This document shows positions 44,573 to 55,211 of a stretch of DNA of 64,000 nt, in pieces. The position numbers were made by a program, and so were the translations under genes. Source of the DNA: JAMXLO01 sp963818775 (lineage in GTDB: Bacteria; Pseudomonadota; Alphaproteobacteria; Acetobacterales; Acetobacteraceae); the NCBI GenBank assembly GCA_963818775.1, contig CAWFUF010000030.1, positions 22,595 to 86,594 on the forward strand, written 5' to 3'. Below the pieces are notes generated by a model. That model made no database searches. It was not told the origin of the DNA and saw only the letters and a program-made list of their open reading frames with translations. The first letter of the stretch is position 1, and every line of letters begins with the position of its first letter.

Positions 44573-46174
44573 TCATGTCAGTGTCTCTCCGGCGCCGGAG
44601 CCGGAGAACGGCGTCGGTATCCACCATTCCTCGCCGCGTGCGGTTGTGATGTATTCGGGCCAACGCAAATCCACCGGAGGAACAAAATCGTGCGGCAGCA
44701 GCGGCGCCACCGATTTGGTGCCGCCAACGCCGCCGCCGGTACGTTCGTTGAACTCCGCCTTGGCGCGTTCGAGCATCTCGGGATGCGCATGAAGATCGAG
44801 AAATGACGCCGCCAGTGTTTTCGCCGCGAGGAACAGCCCCGGGTCGATCGCCGCCGGCAGGCCGCCAAGAGCATTGCGGCACCAGGCGGGGTACTCATAG
44901 CTGTCGTCGGCGGGACGAAGTGTCGGCCGCATGGTGAACAACCGCGCCGCCGGGGCGTGCCAGCTGTACTCCACATAGTCATCGGCACCGATATGAAACT
45001 GCCCAGACGGCAGGCTGCGACGCACGATCGCCTCGAACTCTGCCGGCGATGTCAGCCGCTGATTGTCGGCTGCGAACGGATCGTCCATCGGCGCGATGCC
45101 GAGGTTCTTTTGAATCGCTCGCCCGAACGCGCGTGCCTCTTCGTCGAATGACGGCGCGCCGATCGCTTCCATGTTCCGATACACGAGGTCGATCATCGTG
45201 CTGTTCGGCAGGCCGACGCGCGTCTTGGTAACCCATCGTACCGACGCCTGGCACCCGCACACCGCCGCTGCGTGACGAGCGTTGTTGGCCAGCACCTGAT
45301 AGATCTGCTGTTGCACCGCGAGCGAAGGCGAGCGCCAGGAATACTGGATCTGACTGAATCGCGGTGGCAGGTTGTCGGACGTCGCATCGCCACCGGCCAG
45401 AATGAACTCGTTCAGTGTCCAGGCGCCAGCATGCGGATACATCGCCTCCTTGGTGTATTTCGTGGTCGTGTACATGAGGCACAGCGCGTCGATCGCGCCA
45501 GGACAGCGCGCGGCCGCATGAGCCGACGTCCGGATCGGCAGCAGCGACTTGTCGATCCACTGCTCGGGTGTCAGCGTCTCGAAGGTGATCACGACGCTCC
45601 AATAGGCGCCGCACTGTGTCTCGCCCTGTACCGTATTTGCGGTGTGGGGATGGTAGGCAATGAAGGCATCGCAGCCGTCGTAGTAGCCCTTCGCCGCATG
45701 CACCGGCTTCGAGCCGCACACCTTCTCGGCCGGTTCGCCGAAGAACTTCAGCGTGCCGCGCAGCCCGTGAAGCTGCATCGCCGCCTTAGTCGCGAGGATG
45801 CCAGCCACCGCCGCGGTTCCCAGCGACGAATGCGGATCAGTATGGCCGGCAGTCCAGGGATGCAGCCCTCCGCGCGGCGCCTTGTATGGCACCACCTGCT
45901 GCGACTGCCCGGGGACCGCATCGTATTCGGCGTAGCTGCCCAGGACCGGCGAACCACTCCCCCAGGTCGCGGCGAAGGCGGTCGGCATGCCGCCCGAGCC
46001 TTCCTCCACAGTGAATCCCTCGGCGCGCAGCAGGTCGCAATAGGCACGCGCCGACTTGTATTCCCGCCAGGCAGGCTCGGCGAAGTTCCAGATTCCCCTG
46101 TTGAAGTCCGACAGCCGCGCCCGGTTCGTATCGATCCAGGCGACGGCGGATTGTTGTGTCTGGTTCAGCGCCAT
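44573..46174 (-). CDS. M20-family amidohydrolase, AbgB-like
   Basis: A 533-residue zinc hydrolase. It has GSYAEYDAVPGQSQQ in the metal-site region, AGHTDPHSSLGTAAVAGILATK (the His/Asp metal motif), GEPAEKVCGSKP with catalytic Glu, and AYHPHTANTV. It is longer than standard carboxypeptidase G2-type members and resembles AbgB p-aminobenzoyl-glutamate hydrolase subunits. It probably cleaves an amide substrate brought in by the adjacent PotD-like system. Confidence 0.85.
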   Translation of the reverse strand: MALNQTQQSAVAWIDTNRARLSDFNRGIWNFAEPAWREYKSARAYCDLLRAEGFTVEEGSGGMPTAFAATWGSGSPVLGSYAEYDAVPGQSQQVVPYKAPRGGLHPWTAGHTDPHSSLGTAAVAGILATKAAMQLHGLRGTLKFFGEPAEKVCGSKPVHAAKGYYDGCDAFIAYHPHTANTVQGETQCGAYWSVVITFETLTPEQWIDKSLLPIRTSAHAAARCPGAIDALCLMYTTTKYTKEAMYPHAGAWTLNEFILAGGDATSDNLPPRFSQIQYSWRSPSLAVQQQIYQVLANNARHAAAVCGCQASVRWVTKTRVGLPNSTMIDLVYRNMEAIGAPSFDEEARAFGRAIQKNLGIAPMDDPFAADNQRLTSPAEFEAIVRRSLPSGQFHIGADDYVEYSWHAPAARLFTMRPTLRPADDSYEYPAWCRNALGGLPAAIDPGLFLAAKTLAASFLDLHAHPEMLERAKAEFNERTGGGVGGTKSVAPLLPHDFVPPVDLRWPEYITTARGEEWWIPTPFSGSGAGETLT

Positions 46175-46188
46175 GCCCCCCTCCCCGC

Positions 46189-47505
46189 TCAGAACTCGAG
46201 GAGGTTATCCCTAAAATACCGGTGGGTGTATGCCGCGCGAACCAGACCGCGATCCTGCAACGCCGGCACCAGCCCATCCTCTACCTCGGCCAGGGTACGG
46301 CGGCTGACATTTGGCAGCGAGAACAGAAATCCGTCGCCGCCGACTTCCTCCATCACCTCGCCCATGCGCGCCGCCAGCGAGTCCGGCGTGCCAACCAGTT
46401 CCACCGAGAGTTCCGTGGCATTGTGGTCAAGCATCGCCTCGCGCAACGTCTTGCCGCCATACTTCCGACGGAATTCGTCCAACGTCTGCTGATGCCCGTT
46501 GGTAGTGACACCCTCCGGCAACGGCTTGTCGAGATCGAAGCGACCAAAGTCGATGTTGGTTATCTTGCCGAGATGCGCGAGCCGCTGCGGGATCTGCGCC
46601 TCGGCGCGCGCCGCTCGCAGCCGCTTCTTCTCCTGTGCCTCCTCCTCCGTCTCGGCGATGATCGGCGCCACGAGGAACAAAACCTTGCACGAATCCGGAT
46701 CGCGTCCATGCGCCACCATGCGGGCACGCACATCCTCGCGGTACGTCTTCATCCCGGCAACGCCCTTGGTGTGTGCCACGATCGTGTCGGCGTATTGCGA
46801 GGCGAACTGTCGTCCCCGCGGCGAGCCACCGGCTTGCGCGATCACCGGCTGCCCCTGCACACACGGTCCCGAATTCAGCGGACCGCGCGTCTTGTAGTAG
46901 CGCCCCTCAAAATTCACCGCATGGACCTTCGTGTGATCGACCAGAAATCCGCTGTGCCGATCGGCGATGATCGCGCCCGGTTCCCATGAACCCCAGAGCC
47001 GCCGGCAGACCTCCATGTATTCATCGGCCATGTCGTAGCGCAGGTCGTGCTCCGGCATCCCAGGCATGCCGAAGTTCATCGCCGCGAAATCGGAACTGCC
47101 CGTGACGGCGTTCCAGCCGATGCGGCCCTCCGACACCTGATCCAGTGTCGCGATCAACCGTGCGAGCAGGTAAGGCGGATAGGCGTAGGTGCCAAAGGTC
47201 GGCACGATGCCGATGCGCGACGTCGCCTGTGTCATCAGCGAAGCGACCACCGAAGGATCCTGCCGCGGCACTGCGATGGCGTGCTTCAGGTACAGCTCGG
47301 TCGACCCACCCCAGCTCTCGCCGACATAGGAAGAATCCTCGATCAACAGGTAGTCAAAGCACGCGCGCTCCAGCGAACGCGCCATGTCGATGAACAGCTC
47401 CGGCACCATCCAGTTGTTGCCGATATGCCCGGTCCAGCTCTCGCCCCAGGCCTGCACACTCGAGCCTTGCAGAAACCAGCCAAGGTGAAAGGGCTTCGCC
47501 GCCAT
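46189..47505 (-). CDS. NtaA/DszA-type flavin-dependent monooxygenase
   Basis: A 438-residue luciferase-like (LLM class) enzyme of the NtaA/SnaA/DszA group. It has HLGWFLQGSSVQAWGESWTGH, CFDYLLIEDSSYVGESWGGSTELY, TSRIGIVPTFGTYAYPPYLLARL and QVSEGRIGWNAVTGSSDFAAMNFG. These two-component monooxygenases need FMNH2 from a separate flavin reductase, not found here. Substrates range from nitrilotriacetate to sulfones. Confidence 0.9.
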   Translation of the reverse strand: MAAKPFHLGWFLQGSSVQAWGESWTGHIGNNWMVPELFIDMARSLERACFDYLLIEDSSYVGESWGGSTELYLKHAIAVPRQDPSVVASLMTQATSRIGIVPTFGTYAYPPYLLARLIATLDQVSEGRIGWNAVTGSSDFAAMNFGMPGMPEHDLRYDMADEYMEVCRRLWGSWEPGAIIADRHSGFLVDHTKVHAVNFEGRYYKTRGPLNSGPCVQGQPVIAQAGGSPRGRQFASQYADTIVAHTKGVAGMKTYREDVRARMVAHGRDPDSCKVLFLVAPIIAETEEEAQEKKRLRAARAEAQIPQRLAHLGKITNIDFGRFDLDKPLPEGVTTNGHQQTLDEFRRKYGGKTLREAMLDHNATELSVELVGTPDSLAARMGEVMEEVGGDGFLFSLPNVSRRTLAEVEDGLVPALQDRGLVRAAYTHRYFRDNLLEF

Positions 47506-47551
47506 CTATCTGCTCCCACGCCGTGGCCATCCCATGCAAGCATCGTGCCGA

Positions 47552-47581
47552 CCTGTCATTGCGAGCGCAGCGAAGCAATCT
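47552..47581. repeat. Dispersed short repeat, TCATTGCGAGCG type, copy 2
   Basis: CCTGTCATTGCGAGCGCAGC... differs from 39381-39410 by very few bases. It lies between the monooxygenase and enoyl-CoA hydratase genes, inside the presumed operon. Confidence 0.7.
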
Positions 47582-47599
47582 CGGTCACAGTATGGCCCC

Positions 47600-48451
47600 T
47601 CACACCCCCTTAAACCGGCCCTGTCGCTTCTCGACAAAAGCGCGCCTCGCCTCCTTCGCATCCTCCGAGTTCTGCAGAATGCCGCCAGCGTTGGAGGTAA
47701 GCACCATTGTCGTCTCCAACGTGCTGTCCAAGGCGGCACGCATGACGCGCTTGCTTACCCACTGCACCAGTGGCGGCCTGGCAATGATCTTTTCGCACAG
47801 TTCCCGCGTGGTCTCTTCCAGCTTCTCGGAAGGCACCAGATGGTTGAGCATGCCCCACTCATATGCCCGCTCTGCGTTCAGCTCGCCGGTGTAGACGAAT
47901 TCCAGTGCGCGACCGAGGCCGACCATCTTGGGAAGATAGTACGACCCGCCGTTCTCGATGATCTGTCCGGCGTTGTGATAGCCGATGAAGCGCGTTCTCT
48001 CGCAGCCCACACGGATATCGCAATGCAGTGCCATATCCATGCCCGACCCGACCGCTGCCCCGTTGATCATCGCGATCGTCGGCTTGCGGATCAGCGAGAT
48101 ATCGCGATGAAGCTGCGTGAACCCGTGGAAGAAGTGCTGGCGCGCCGCATCCGGCCCTTCATGCGGCCCGCGATTGCCGGGCAGGTTTTCTCCAGTGACA
48201 TCCTGCACCGCCCTCGAACCCAGGTTCGCACCGGAACAGAACCCGCGCCCCACGCCGGTCAGCACGATCACGCGAACATTGGGATCATCGTCGCCCGCCC
48301 GCATGTACTCGCCGACCTTCGCGACAGTGCCATTCTCCTCCGCGGTCCCTACCAGCGCGTTCATCCGCTCCGGGCGATTGAACTTGATCCAGAGGATGCC
48401 GCTGTCCTCCGGCTCATACAGCAAGTACTCGACAAGCCTCGGTCCCATCAT
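47600..48451 (-). CDS. Enoyl-CoA hydratase family protein
   Basis: A 283-residue crotonase-fold enzyme. Oxyanion segments are GVGRGFCSGANLGSR and KPTIAMINGAAVGSGMDMALHCDIRVG. A ~20-residue insertion (GENLPGNRGPHEGPDAARQH) is larger than usual. Two adjacent ATGs follow GGGAGGAG; 48448 has the better spacing. Likely acts in acyl-CoA breakdown of the pathway encoded around it. Confidence 0.88.
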   Translation of the reverse strand: MMGPRLVEYLLYEPEDSGILWIKFNRPERMNALVGTAEENGTVAKVGEYMRAGDDDPNVRVIVLTGVGRGFCSGANLGSRAVQDVTGENLPGNRGPHEGPDAARQHFFHGFTQLHRDISLIRKPTIAMINGAAVGSGMDMALHCDIRVGCERTRFIGYHNAGQIIENGGSYYLPKMVGLGRALEFVYTGELNAERAYEWGMLNHLVPSEKLEETTRELCEKIIARPPLVQWVSKRVMRAALDSTLETTMVLTSNAGGILQNSEDAKEARRAFVEKRQGRFKGV

Positions 48452-48465
48452 CTCCTCCCGGCGGA

Positions 48466-49728
48466 TTAAGCGAACGATTCGGTCATCGCTGAATAAACGA
48501 GCGTGCGCAGGTCCCGCCGGAGCGTCAGCCGGACGTCGCTGCCCATGACCTGAGTCATGAACACCACCGCGAGCTCTTCCTTCGGGTCGATCCAGAACGC
48601 AGTGGAGGCAGCGCCGCCCCAGAAGTACTCGCCCAACGTACCGGGCAGGCGCGTCTTGGCGACGTTGACATTGACGCCGCAGCCGATCGAGAAGCCGATG
48701 CCCGAATAGCCTGCCTCGCTGAACAGGCCTGGCGGCGCCATGTCAGCAAGCTCCTTGTTGTCCGGCAGGTGGTTCAGGCTGAACAGCGCGACGGTCTTGG
48801 GACTCAGTATCTGCACGCCGTCGAGCGTTCCACCGTTCAGCATCATCCGGCAGAACCGCATGTAGTCGTGCGCGGTCGACACCAGGCCGGCACCGCCGGC
48901 CTCCAGGTTGGGCGGGGCAGCGTATGTGCTCTTTCCAGCGTCGTCCTGCGTCAACAGCCCGCCGCCATGTCGTGGCATATAGCAGGACGAGAATCGCTCA
49001 ATCTTCTCCGGCGGGCACCAGAACGCGGTGTCGGTCATCCCCAACGGCTCGAACAGCCGCGTGCGCAGAAACTCGCCGAAACTCATGCCGCTGAGCTTCT
49101 GCACGAGATATCCCATCACATCGATCGAGACGGAGTAGTTCCACCCGGTCCCCGGCGAATACTCCAGCGGCAATTTTGACAAGTGCTCGATCATCGCATC
49201 GAGCCCGCCCTCGGCGCCGGGTTCGGCAATATGCGCGCGGCGGTACGCGCGATCGACGCTGGTGCGATTCATGAACCCGTAGGTCAGGCCCGACGTATGC
49301 GTCACCAGGTCCACGACCTTCATGGGCCGCACAACCGGCGTCGTCACGAAACTCGGCTCACCCACGGCAACGAGGCCCGGCAGGCCGGTAGCATAGACCC
49401 CCAGGTTCTTCCACGATGGAATGTGCGTGGCGACGTCATCATCCAGGCCGATCAGCCCCTCCTCGACCAGCATCATCAGCGCGACCGACGTGATCGGCTT
49501 GCTCATCGAGTAGATGCGAAATATCGCATCCTCGCGCATCCGCTTGTCGCGCTCGAGGTCCATGTGCCCCGACATGCCGGTATGCGCGAGCTTGCCGCGT
49601 CGGTACACCATGGTCAGCACGCCCGGCAGCCGGCCGCTATCGACATAGCGCCGCTGCATCACCTCATCCAGGCGCGCCAACCGCGACGCCGACAGCCCAA
49701 CCGCTTCTGGTTTCACCACGACCTCCAC
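48466..49728 (-). CDS. Class C beta-lactamase-fold serine hydrolase (esterase-like)
   Basis: A 420-residue protein with the catalytic SxxK at Ser74-Lys77 (YSMSKPITSVALM), Tyr in GTGWNYSVSIDVMG (YxN replaced by YSV) and an HTSGLTYGF segment. There is no signal peptide, so it is not a periplasmic beta-lactamase; EstB-like cytosolic esterases have this pattern. Lying next to a Baeyer-Villiger monooxygenase, it could hydrolyse the ester made by that enzyme. Confidence 0.87.
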   Translation of the reverse strand: MEVVVKPEAVGLSASRLARLDEVMQRRYVDSGRLPGVLTMVYRRGKLAHTGMSGHMDLERDKRMREDAIFRIYSMSKPITSVALMMLVEEGLIGLDDDVATHIPSWKNLGVYATGLPGLVAVGEPSFVTTPVVRPMKVVDLVTHTSGLTYGFMNRTSVDRAYRRAHIAEPGAEGGLDAMIEHLSKLPLEYSPGTGWNYSVSIDVMGYLVQKLSGMSFGEFLRTRLFEPLGMTDTAFWCPPEKIERFSSCYMPRHGGGLLTQDDAGKSTYAAPPNLEAGGAGLVSTAHDYMRFCRMMLNGGTLDGVQILSPKTVALFSLNHLPDNKELADMAPPGLFSEAGYSGIGFSIGCGVNVNVAKTRLPGTLGEYFWGGAASTAFWIDPKEELAVVFMTQVMGSDVRLTLRRDLRTLVYSAMTESFA

Positions 49729-49746
49729 TTCGATTGACTGCTGGCG

Positions 49747-51360
<1,614 letters not shown>

Positions 51361-51535
51361 CTACTGTCGCTCCTGAATACGCCATCGATCATCGCCCGGC
51401 GCCCGCACCATGCCAACTTCGAGGCCCCCTGGTGCGACCCACGGTTGCCGGCAGCCAGACGCAGGGCTAGCCTTGTCACAAACCTAGTGAAACGGCCAGC
51501 AGACCGCCGGTTGCCGCGGCGGAAGGGAGATCGTC

Positions 51536-52777
51536 ATGCATCTGATGTACTTCACCGAACAGCCGATGTCGGCCTATTTCGCCCAGGCCGGCCTGGACTT
51601 CGGCGCCACCGCTCTGATGTTCTCGAACAGCCACTTCGACCCGAACGAGGGCAGCCGACTGTACAACGAGTATCTCGAACACTACCTGCTGGTCGACGAG
51701 CTGGGCTTTGACGGCATCATGCTGAACGAGCACCACAATGCGCCGTTCTGCATGCAGGCACGGACCAACGTCTTCGCCTCGATCCTCGCCGCGATGACGA
51801 AGAACGTGAAGATCGTCATCCTGGGAAATCCGCTGCCGCTGTCGGACAACCCGGTACAGCTCGCCGAAGAGCTTGCGATGATCGACATGATCTCCAAAGG
51901 CCGGCTGGTGTCCGGCTTCGTGCGCGGCGGCGGCCAGGAACAGCTCGCCAACAACGTCAACCCGGCGTTCAACCGCGACCGCTTCGAGGAGGCGCACGAC
52001 CTCATCGTGAAGACCTGGACCACGCCGGGGCCGTTCCGCTGGGAAGGCACGCAGTACCAGCACCGCGTCGTCAATCCATGGGCAGTGCCGATGCAGAAGC
52101 CGCATCCGCGAATTTGGATTCCCGGCGTCATCAGCCGCGAGACGATCATCTGGGCGGCGCAGCACGGCTATCCCTATATCGCGCTCAACACGCCGGTCGA
52201 ACGCACGAAGCAGATCTGGAAGATGTACGACGATACGGCGGCCGCGGCGGGCTTTACCGGAGGTCCGTCGTACCATGGCCTGCTGAAGCAGATCCACGTC
52301 GCCGAGACCGAGGAGAAGGCGCTGGAGAACGCGCGGCAGTTCCTGTGGATGCAAGGCGAGTTCACCGGCCTTGCACATCCGGTGTGGAGCACGCCCGCCG
52401 GTTACTACAGCCCGGAGAACCGACGCGCCTTCGTCGAGTCGTCCATCGGGCGGTCGACCAGCCCGCGTGCCCGCCCGGACCTGCAGGGACAGCTCAAGGA
52501 GATGATGATCATCGCCGGCACGCCGAAGCAGGTGATCGCCAAGCTGCGCGTCCTGCTGGAGGAGACGCGCCCCGGCATCTTCGCCTTCTGGGGCAATGAC
52601 GGCACCGTGTCGCACGAGGATGCCAAGACCTGCATCCGGCTACTCGGCACCGAGGTGTTCCCGGCGGTGCGTGAGATGGCAAAGGAGTTCGATCTCAAGA
52701 GCCCGTTCGAGACCAACCAGCCGGTCAGCGTTGACTACATGGGCACCAAGCAGTCCGAGCGCGCCGCCGCGGAGTAG
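51536..52777 (+). CDS. LLM-class flavin-dependent oxidoreductase (luciferase-like)
   Basis: A 413-residue bacterial-luciferase-fold protein. MHLMYFTEQPMSAYF, LVDELGFDGIMLNEHHNAPFCMQ and DMISKGRLVSGFVRGGGQEQ are the family's flavin and substrate elements. Ribosome site GGAAGGGAGATC. It diverges from the Baeyer-Villiger gene, and both probably belong to one oxidative pathway. Substrate unknown. Confidence 0.9.
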   Translation: MHLMYFTEQPMSAYFAQAGLDFGATALMFSNSHFDPNEGSRLYNEYLEHYLLVDELGFDGIMLNEHHNAPFCMQARTNVFASILAAMTKNVKIVILGNPLPLSDNPVQLAEELAMIDMISKGRLVSGFVRGGGQEQLANNVNPAFNRDRFEEAHDLIVKTWTTPGPFRWEGTQYQHRVVNPWAVPMQKPHPRIWIPGVISRETIIWAAQHGYPYIALNTPVERTKQIWKMYDDTAAAAGFTGGPSYHGLLKQIHVAETEEKALENARQFLWMQGEFTGLAHPVWSTPAGYYSPENRRAFVESSIGRSTSPRARPDLQGQLKEMMIIAGTPKQVIAKLRVLLEETRPGIFAFWGNDGTVSHEDAKTCIRLLGTEVFPAVREMAKEFDLKSPFETNQPVSVDYMGTKQSERAAAE

Positions 52778-52884
52778 CGCGGCACACTCGCCTGCGCTCG
52801 CACCGGCCGCTGCTCGAACATTGACCTCGCGCGCCATCTGCCCGCCACAAAGTGGTGGCGAAACGCCCGTCGCCCTGACAGTCG

Positions 52885-55065
52885 ATGGATGCTGACATCA
52901 AAGCCGCGAGTTTGCGCACCGGCCTGCTCGGCAAGCCGTCGAACCGCATCACCAACCCGCTGCGGGTCGCGTGTGTGGTCTTTCCTGCCGCGCTGTTCTT
53001 TGGGCTGGCCTGGGTAGACTATCGGGAGGAACTCGCGCGGACGCGCAACGACGTGGCGACCGCCACCAACGCCTTGGCTGAACATGCGAGGACGGTGGTG
53101 GAAACGGTCAACCTCGTGCTTGCCCGCGTCCTGGATCACGTCGATCACCAGGATTGGGCGACCCTCGCCGGATCGCCTGATACTCATGAGTTCCTCGACC
53201 AACTGCGGCGGGACCTGCCGCAGGTCGAGGCGGTGTTCCTGACCGACCCGACCGGCACGATCGCTGCAAGTACCCGAGCCTACCCAACGCCCAGGTACAA
53301 TGTTCATAACGCGGAATATTTCACCGCCGCCAAGGCCCAGAACAGCGATGCCGCCGTCATCAGCGCGCCATTCCTCGGCACAATCTCCGGAACCACCGGC
53401 TTCATGATAAGCCGCCCGCGGATGCAGGACGGAAAATTCGACGGTGTGGTAGGCGTGACCGTCTCGCGGCAATATTTCGAGAACATCTATCGTGCGGTGC
53501 TGGACGCGCCAGGCGCCTCGTCCGCCGCGCTTGTCCGCACGGATGGCGCAATCCTGGTACAGTTCCCTGATCCAACCGGCCATCCGGGTACGCTTCCAAC
53601 ATCCGACGCGTTGATGATGGCTGCCCGATCTGGCAATGCCTTCGGCATACTTTCCGCTCGGTCGCCCCTGGACGGCAGCACGCAGATTGCCGCCTTCAGA
53701 CGCTTGGACAATCTGCCGCTGCTGGTGAGTTACGCCATCGATCGATCGGTCTTTCTGAAGACCTGGGCCGTGCATGGTGCGGTGATCGGTGTATGCACGC
53801 TGCTGCTCAGTGTCCTGCTGCTCGCAACCGAGCGCCTCGTGCGACGGAACACCGCAATCGAGCATGATGCGCTGCGCCGGCTCGTGGAAGAGACCGAGCG
53901 GCGGCGGCAGGCAGAAGCCATCGCGCAGCAGAGCCAGAAGATGGAGGCGCTCGGCCGTCTGACAGGTGGTGTGGCGCATGACTTCAACAATCTGCTCGCC
54001 GTCATCCTTGCCTCGTTGGAGCTTGTATTGCGACGCGAGAGCAACCCGCGCTCCGTGCGGTTGCTCCAGGCCGCAACCAAGGCCGCGGAACGCGGGGCCA
54101 AGCTGACCGCGCAGATGCTGGCGTTCTCGCGCAAGCACGAGGTCACGGTGCAGTCAGTCGACGTGAACGGCGTCGTCAAGGGCATGGACGATTTGCTGCG
54201 CCGCACACTCGGGCCACCCATCCGCCTGCAGTATGACCTCGCCGATGATCTGTGTCCGGCTCTGGCCGACTTGGTCCAACTCGAGCTTGCGTTGCTCAAC
54301 CTCGCGGTCAACGCGCGCGATGCCATGCCGGATGGCGGCGATCTGACATTCCGTACCACTGCCGTCGCTGTGGAGGATCCCGCTGGTCACGCGCCCGAAC
54401 TGAAGCCTGGTGACTATGTGTGCATCGAGGTCGTCGACACCGGCGTGGGCATGACCGAAGAGGTCCGTGCCCGCGCGCATGAGCCATTCTTCACGACGAA
54501 GGAGGTCGGCGACGGAACCGGCCTGGGCCTGTCGATGGTGACCGGCTTCGTCACCGAGCTTGGCGGCGCACTTGCCTTCCGCAGCGCGCCTGGTGTTGGC
54601 ACGACCGTCAGCCTGTTCCTGCGCAAGTCCGACAGTGCTCCCGACATCGAGGCACCAATGTCTGATGCCGTCGAACCGTCCACTACCGCGGGTCGCGTGC
54701 TGTTGGTCGATGACGATGCCAGCGTGCGCGTCTCGGTCCGCGCGATGCTTGAGGAGCTCGGACATGAGGTGGTCGAAGCCGCCGGCGGCGACGATGCCTT
54801 GGAAATACTTGCTCGGGATCAGCGCTTCGATGTTCTGATCTTCGACTTTGCCATGCCATCCATGAACGGCATCCAGCTCGCCGCGGAAGTTACCAAACTA
54901 TGGCCCGCCGCACCGATCCTTTTCGTGACGGGCTACGTCGAGAATGATGCCCTGCGTCCTTGGTCCGCCCTGGGTTACCGGACCGTGCAGAAGCCCTTCA
55001 CGACCCATCACCTGGCGATGGCGGTCGAGCGAGCAATACGGCGCCCCGAAGCGGCTGCGATTTAG
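52885..55065 (+). CDS. Hybrid sensor histidine kinase with Cache domain and receiver
   Basis: A 726-residue inner-membrane sensor. First membrane segment ~30-50, periplasmic Cache/PDC domain (~60-285, including RYNVHNAEYFTAAKA and GVVGVTVSRQYFENIYR), second membrane segment ~293-313. The coiled linker is followed by HisKA (GRLTGGVAHDFNNLLAVILASLEL), HATPase (NLAVNARDAM, GVGMTEE, GTGLGLSMV) and a C-terminal receiver (VLLVDDDASVRVSVR, FDVLIFDFAMPSMNG, KPF). No separate response regulator is adjacent. It may sense a ligand imported nearby. Confidence 0.9.
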   Translation: MDADIKAASLRTGLLGKPSNRITNPLRVACVVFPAALFFGLAWVDYREELARTRNDVATATNALAEHARTVVETVNLVLARVLDHVDHQDWATLAGSPDTHEFLDQLRRDLPQVEAVFLTDPTGTIAASTRAYPTPRYNVHNAEYFTAAKAQNSDAAVISAPFLGTISGTTGFMISRPRMQDGKFDGVVGVTVSRQYFENIYRAVLDAPGASSAALVRTDGAILVQFPDPTGHPGTLPTSDALMMAARSGNAFGILSARSPLDGSTQIAAFRRLDNLPLLVSYAIDRSVFLKTWAVHGAVIGVCTLLLSVLLLATERLVRRNTAIEHDALRRLVEETERRRQAEAIAQQSQKMEALGRLTGGVAHDFNNLLAVILASLELVLRRESNPRSVRLLQAATKAAERGAKLTAQMLAFSRKHEVTVQSVDVNGVVKGMDDLLRRTLGPPIRLQYDLADDLCPALADLVQLELALLNLAVNARDAMPDGGDLTFRTTAVAVEDPAGHAPELKPGDYVCIEVVDTGVGMTEEVRARAHEPFFTTKEVGDGTGLGLSMVTGFVTELGGALAFRSAPGVGTTVSLFLRKSDSAPDIEAPMSDAVEPSTTAGRVLLVDDDASVRVSVRAMLEELGHEVVEAAGGDDALEILARDQRFDVLIFDFAMPSMNGIQLAAEVTKLWPAAPILFVTGYVENDALRPWSALGYRTVQKPFTTHHLAMAVERAIRRPEAAAI

Positions 55066-55174
55066 CCGCTCAGCGGCTCTATTCGTTGGGAATGACACCA
55101 ATCCCGATCCGCGCTAACTTTCCTGAAGCTGCCGGAACCCGGGACATCTCCCGGGGCTGATAGATAAGACACGA

Positions 55175-55194
55175 CGGCCGGACTCCTCCGGCCG
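55175..55194 (+). promoter_or_regulatory. 8-bp hairpin just before a binding-protein start
   Basis: CGGCCGGA (55175-55182) and TCCGGCCG (55187-55194) are exact complements with a 4-nt loop, ending a few bases before the GAAGGGAG ribosome site of the gene at 55212. It may modulate translation or mark the 5' leader. Confidence 0.4.
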
Positions 55195-55211
55195 CGAAGG
55201 GAGAATACGTC

